9,251 nucleotides of DNA, from positions 1-9,251 of the forward strand of contig CAJPSL010000012.1 of NCBI GenBank assembly GCA_905373315.1. Reading direction: 5' to 3'. Below, piece by piece: positions 6,494 through 9,251 of this stretch. This DNA comes from Candidatus Saccharimonadota bacterium (GTDB lineage: Bacteria > Patescibacteriota > Saccharimonadia > Saccharimonadales > Saccharimonadaceae). How positions within the stretch are numbered: position 1 is the stretch's first letter; each line of letters starts with the position of its first letter. The notes under the pieces were generated by a model. It was not told the DNA's origin. It made no database searches and worked only from the letters and a program-made list of their open reading frames with translations. A program made the position numbers and the translations under genes.

Positions 6494-6868
6494 CTTTGGC
6501 ATTGGTTTGATATCGTCGACAAACTCGATGATTGCCATTTGCGCGCCGTCGCCAACACGTAGGCGGGTGCGCTCAACGCGAACGTGTCCGCTGGTGCGGC
6601 CGCCGAGTTGTGGGGCGATTTCATCAACCAGTTTGTAAGCAGCAGCGCGGGTGCTGAGTGCTGCGATCACCTGGCGGCGGCTGGCTAGATCGCCCTTCTT
6701 CGCCTTGGTGATGATTTTTTCAATGTGGCGCTTCAGCTCTTTGGCCTTCGGCAAGGTGGTCTCGATTTTGCCGTGCTCGACCAGGCTAGTTGCCAGACCC
6801 TTGAGCAAGGCTCGCCGTTGATCACGCTCACGGCCGAACTTGCGCCCTTGATATCCGTGTCTATGCAT
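6482..6868 (-). CDS. rplQ: 50S ribosomal protein L17
   Basis: L17 is a large-subunit protein near the peptide exit tunnel. The 128 residues match the usual length of about 120-127. The N-terminus MHRHGYQGRKFGR and HGKIETTLPKAKELKR (32-47) are the family signature, and the C-terminal GDGAQMAIIEFV (107-118) closes the fold. The start ATG at 6868 is two bases after the rpoA stop, with GGAG 8 bases before it inside rpoA. The position after rpoA is the classic end of the alpha operon, but here transcription seems to continue into rplM and rpsI. Confidence 0.97.
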   Translation of the reverse strand: MHRHGYQGRKFGRERDQRRALLKGLATSLVEHGKIETTLPKAKELKRHIEKIITKAKKGDLASRRQVIAALSTRAAAYKLVDEIAPQLGGRTSGHVRVERTRLRVGDGAQMAIIEFVDDIKPMPKKEK

Positions 6869-6870
6869 AG

Positions 6871-7791
6871 TTAAAACTCCAACTCCGCCATCTTGTCACG
6901 TACTTCATCCAGCGCCTTTGAGCCAAAGCCTTTCAATTCTCGCAAATCTTGCTCGGTCAAAGTCACCAGGTCGCGAATTGTGCGGATTTCATTGTTAATC
7001 AGCGCGTTCGTCGTGCGGGCGCTTAGGTTTAATTCTTCGATGGATGTATCCAATTCAGCTTCACTGTCTTCAGTGGTTGTGCCAAGCGCTGGTGCGCTTA
7101 CGACAGTAGTACTGCCAGCCAGGGCCGTGTATTGATTGACCAAAATAGCTGCAGCCTCTTCAAATGCCTCGCGTGGCGTCATGGTGCCGTCAGTTTCAAT
7201 TGTCATGGTCAATTTGTCCAGGTCAGTTTCGTCACCAACACGAGTTGGATCAACCTTGTAACGCACGCGCAACACTGGAGTAAAGACTGCGTCCAGAGCG
7301 ATCATGTCTGAGTGTAGACGTGATTCGCTGGAGTCTTCAATCGTCTGGTAACCGCGACCAGCTTCTGCCACCAAGTCCATGATGACTGTTTTCTTTGGAT
7401 CATCGATGGTAGCGATGACGTGGTCTGGGTTAACAACTTCTACTTCGCCGTTTGCTTGGATGTCGCCAGCTGTGATAACACCACCAGTTTTTTCCAGACG
7501 CAGCTCGACTGGCTCGTCGGTGTGAACGCGGAGTCGAACACCCTTCAGGTTCAGCATGATGTCAACGACATCTTCTTTGATGCCCTCAACGGTGGTGAAC
7601 TCGTGTGTTGCACCTTCGATGCGGAAAGCGACGATTGCGCCACCGCGGATGCTGGAGAGCAAGACGCGGCGCATTGAGTTACCCAATGTGTTGCCGTAGC
7701 CTGAGTGGAGCGGTTCAATCAGAAAGGTTGCACTGGTGTCAGAAACATCTTCGATGCTTGCCAGAGCTGGATTATAAATTGCTTTTGCCAT
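6871..7791 (-). CDS. rpoA: DNA-directed RNA polymerase subunit alpha
   Basis: The alpha subunit forms the dimer on which RNA polymerase assembles. The 306 residues are slightly shorter than B. subtilis (314) or E. coli (329). The N-terminal domain (about 1-224) has GYGNTLGNSMRRVLLSSI (31-48), the dimer and assembly region. A linker rich in Thr, Ser and Glu (225-249) leads to the C-terminal domain (250-306), with SARTTN (257-262) and LKGFGSKALDEVRDKM. Arg259 and Asn262 correspond to E. coli Arg265 and Asn268, so contact with UP-element DNA is probably kept. The ATG at 7791 has AGGG 8 bases upstream and is 20 bases after rpsD, the largest gap between genes of this operon. Confidence 0.98.
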   Translation of the reverse strand: MAKAIYNPALASIEDVSDTSATFLIEPLHSGYGNTLGNSMRRVLLSSIRGGAIVAFRIEGATHEFTTVEGIKEDVVDIMLNLKGVRLRVHTDEPVELRLEKTGGVITAGDIQANGEVEVVNPDHVIATIDDPKKTVIMDLVAEAGRGYQTIEDSSESRLHSDMIALDAVFTPVLRVRYKVDPTRVGDETDLDKLTMTIETDGTMTPREAFEEAAAILVNQYTALAGSTTVVSAPALGTTTEDSEAELDTSIEELNLSARTTNALINNEIRTIRDLVTLTEQDLRELKGFGSKALDEVRDKMAELEF

Positions 7792-7811
7792 ACTTTTCCC
7801 TAACCCTTCTT

Positions 7812-8432
7812 TTATCGTGAGTAAAACTCAACAATTAATTGCTCGTTGATGTCAGCTTCTGCTTCTTCACGCTTTGGCTGTCCAGTGATCTCAATTTTCA
7901 ATTTCTTGACATCACTCTTCATCCAGCTGAGCGGACCTTGAATTGAGTTACTGACAACGTCGTCGATGTGCGTAAAGTATACCGACTTGGTACTCTTTGG
8001 ACGTACTTCAATGACATCACCTGCTTTGACGCGAATTGATGGAATATCGACACGGCGACCGTTCAACAAGAAGTGACCGTGTCCGACCAGCTGGCGAGCA
8101 GCGCGGCGGCTGGTTGCAAAACCAGCACGGTACACAACGTTGTCCAGGCGGCGTTCCAACAGCTTCAACAGGTTTTCACCTGCCAAACCTTCTTGGGCGC
8201 GTGTGGCCTCGTCCATCAGCCGAGCAAATTGTTTTTCAACCAAACCGTACAGGCGGCGAACTTTTTGCTTTTCGCGCAGCTGCGTGGCGTACAAACTTGG
8301 TTTGTTGTGTCGGCTGTGTGCGTGCTGACCTGGAATGCCAGATTTCCGTGCCAAAACTTTATGTGCTTTTGGATGAAGCGCATAACCTTCGCGGCGGCTT
8401 TGCTTGACAATCGGTGAATTATCTCGTGCCAT
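7812..8432 (-). CDS. rpsD: 30S ribosomal protein S4
   Basis: S4 is a primary 16S rRNA binder that nucleates small-subunit assembly and, in many bacteria, represses its own operon. The 206 residues equal the E. coli length. The S4 RNA-binding domain lies at about 94-146 (RRLDNVVYRAGFATSRRAAR, then GHFLLNGRRVDIPS). The N-terminus has no cysteines, so this is the zinc-free form. The ATG at 8432 is two bases after rpsK, with GGAGG 8 bases before it inside rpsK. The two-base gap leaves no room for a separate S4-binding leader here. Confidence 0.98.
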   Translation of the reverse strand: MARDNSPIVKQSRREGYALHPKAHKVLARKSGIPGQHAHSRHNKPSLYATQLREKQKVRRLYGLVEKQFARLMDEATRAQEGLAGENLLKLLERRLDNVVYRAGFATSRRAARQLVGHGHFLLNGRRVDIPSIRVKAGDVIEVRPKSTKSVYFTHIDDVVSNSIQGPLSWMKSDVKKLKIEITGQPKREEAEADINEQLIVEFYSR

Positions 8433-8434
8433 AA

Positions 8435-8824
8435 TTATGCCCTCCGTGCCTTTCGTGGACGAACACCGCCGTGAGGCACGCCAGTTACGTCCTTAATGCT
8501 TTCTACTGAGATGTCGAACGCGCCAACCGCACGAATAGCGGCATCACGGCCCAAGCCGACACCTTTAACGAAAACGTCAACTGATTTCAAACCATACTGA
8601 GTTTTCGCAGCTTCAGCAGCTTTTTCAGCAGCAACCTGTGAAGCATAGGCGGTGCCTTTTTTGCTACCACGGAAACCACATGCACCAGCTGATGAAGCGG
8701 TCAACACGTTACCCTTCTTGTCGGAAAAAGTAACAATGGTGTTGTTAAATGTTGCTTGAATATGCAGCTGACCAGCTGGGACTGATCGGCGCTGCTTCTT
8801 CTTGGTAGATTTTGCGTCTGCCAT
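8435..8824 (-). CDS. rpsK: 30S ribosomal protein S11
   Basis: S11 is a small-subunit platform protein next to the mRNA exit and E site. The 129 residues match the family. Clear motifs are QATFNNTIVTFSDKKGN (23-39), SSAGACGFRGSKKGTAYA (44-61), VKGVGLGRDAAIRA (86-99) and DVTGVPHGGVRPRKARR (112-128). The ATG at 8824 is 15 bases after rpsM, and AAAGGA lies within that gap as its Shine-Dalgarno. The rpsM-rpsK-rpsD-rpoA-rplQ order is the standard alpha operon. Confidence 0.98.
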   Translation of the reverse strand: MADAKSTKKKQRRSVPAGQLHIQATFNNTIVTFSDKKGNVLTASSAGACGFRGSKKGTAYASQVAAEKAAEAAKTQYGLKSVDVFVKGVGLGRDAAIRAVGAFDISVESIKDVTGVPHGGVRPRKARRA

Positions 8825-8839
8825 TTCTTAGTCCTTTCT

Positions 8840-9226
8840 TTAGGTCTTACTTGCTGCTTTTGGTTGTGTACCGCCCACGGCGATGGCGCGACCCTTGCGA
8901 GTTCGTGCATTCGTACGAGTCCGCTGTCCGCGTGTCGGCAGTCCTGCTTTGTGGCGAAGACCGCGATAGGCGTTGATATCCTTCAAGCGCTTAATGTTGT
9001 TAGTTACCAAGCGCTGGAGATCACCTTCGACGGTGTATTCGCTGTCGATAATTTCGCGAATCTTGTTTTCTTCAGCCTCGGTGAGATCTTTCACCCGAGT
9101 GGTCGGCTCAATCTTAGCCGCCGCAAGGATGCTCAAAGCGTGCTTTGGCCCAATCCCATAAATATAGGTGAGCGCAATTTGCACTTGCTTCTCTGTTGGG
9201 ATAACTACCCCAGCAATTCGAGCCAT
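8840..9226 (-). CDS. rpsM: 30S ribosomal protein S13
   Basis: S13 is a small-subunit head protein that bridges to the large subunit and contacts P-site tRNA through its basic tail. The 128 residues start [10 protein letters not shown] and carry YGIGPKHA (23-30) and the signature [18 protein letters not shown] (95-112). The tail after 113 ends AASKT and is slightly longer than the KK-type ends common elsewhere. The ATG at 9226 is two bases after the rpmJ stop, with AGG and AGGG stretches inside the rpmJ end as likely ribosome binding sequence. Confidence 0.98.
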   Translation of the reverse strand: MARIAGVVIPTEKQVQIALTYIYGIGPKHALSILAAAKIEPTTRVKDLTEAEENKIREIIDSEYTVEGDLQRLVTNNIKRLKDINAYRGLRHKAGLPTRGQRTRTNARTRKGRAIAVGGTQPKAASKT

Positions 9227-9228
9227 GC

Positions 9229-9251
9229 TTAACCCTGCCTTTGCTTATTCT
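9229..9251 (-). CDS. rpmJ: 50S ribosomal protein L36 (last six codons and stop)
   Basis: At the window edge one minus-strand frame reads N-K-Q-R-Q-G-stop. This matches the invariant C-terminus of L36 (usually HKQRQG), a zinc-ribbon protein of the large subunit that commonly precedes rpsM. Only the tail is visible, so the call rests on six residues plus position. The TAA at 9231-9229 is two bases before rpsM. Confidence 0.8.

Noticed and set aside
6481..6627. N-terminal extension of L13 to an ATG at 6627
   Set aside because: It would overlap rplQ by 146 bases and add residues no L13 has; the ATG at 6480 has a strong AAGGAG and the family N-terminus.
7771..7776. Minus-strand TATAAT inside the first codons of rpoA
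   Set aside because: It encodes part of I-Y-N, has no start codon at a useful distance, and sits within an operon; a chance match is likely.
8036..8407. Plus-strand frame of 123 codons opposite rpsD
   Set aside because: It lies fully antisense to a strongly conserved ribosomal gene and shows no family motif or ribosome binding site; it is a shadow frame. The same holds for the plus-strand frames at 8864-9232, 6076-6414 and 1425-1634.
1..9251. Recoding of TGA as glycine, as in Gracilibacteria or Absconditabacteria
   Set aside because: The pseudouridine synthase ends at TGA in an ATGA overlap with holB, and no conserved glycine in the visible proteins falls on TGA.
1..9251. A new defence, mobile or biosynthetic system
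   Set aside because: Every gene except the TPR protein and the hydrolase belongs to a known translation, transcription, RNA-modification or replication family, and no repeats, integrase, transposase or unexplained gap over 300 bases is present.

Overview
All 13 genes in this window are read from the minus strand, so gene order runs from high to low coordinates. GC is near 50 percent, genes are tightly packed, and all three stop codons end genes, including TGA for the pseudouridine synthase. That means the standard bacterial code, not the TGA=Gly code of Gracilibacteria and Absconditabacteria. Compact spacing, the ribosomal gene order, the lineage-specific look of the trpS and pseudouridine synthase genes, and promoters sitting directly on start codons suggest a small-genome Patescibacteria (CPR) bacterium, possibly Saccharibacteria (TM7). 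This assignment is inference from impression, not from a database match.

Region 1 (9251-5592) is the end of the spc/alpha ribosomal operon: rpmJ (only the last codons), rpsM, rpsK, rpsD, rpoA, rplQ, then directly rplM and rpsI. Gaps are 1-20 bases and most starts have a clear Shine-Dalgarno sequence. The unit ends in a hairpin that looks like an intrinsic terminator, just after rpsI.

Region 2 (5611-3814) is a two-gene unit: an alpha/beta hydrolase, overlapped by 14 bases by a NOL1/NOP2/Sun-family RNA cytosine-5 methyltransferase. Region 3 (3812-660) holds trpS, an RluA-family pseudouridine synthase with an extra N-terminal domain, and a DNA polymerase III delta-prime-like subunit (holB) joined by an ATGA overlap. 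Region 4 (664-1) starts a membrane-anchored TPR protein that runs off the window.

The content is mostly housekeeping: ribosome, RNA polymerase, RNA modification, tRNA charging and clamp loading. I see no mobile element, CRISPR array, tRNA, rRNA or defence system. The most notable signal is regulatory. Each of the three downstream units has a near-consensus -10 box placed 6-9 bases before its ATG and no Shine-Dalgarno, which predicts leaderless mRNAs. Two protein-level oddities also stand out: a roughly 30-residue insertion in TrpS with shifted base composition, and a roughly 105-residue unrecognised N-terminal domain on the pseudouridine synthase.
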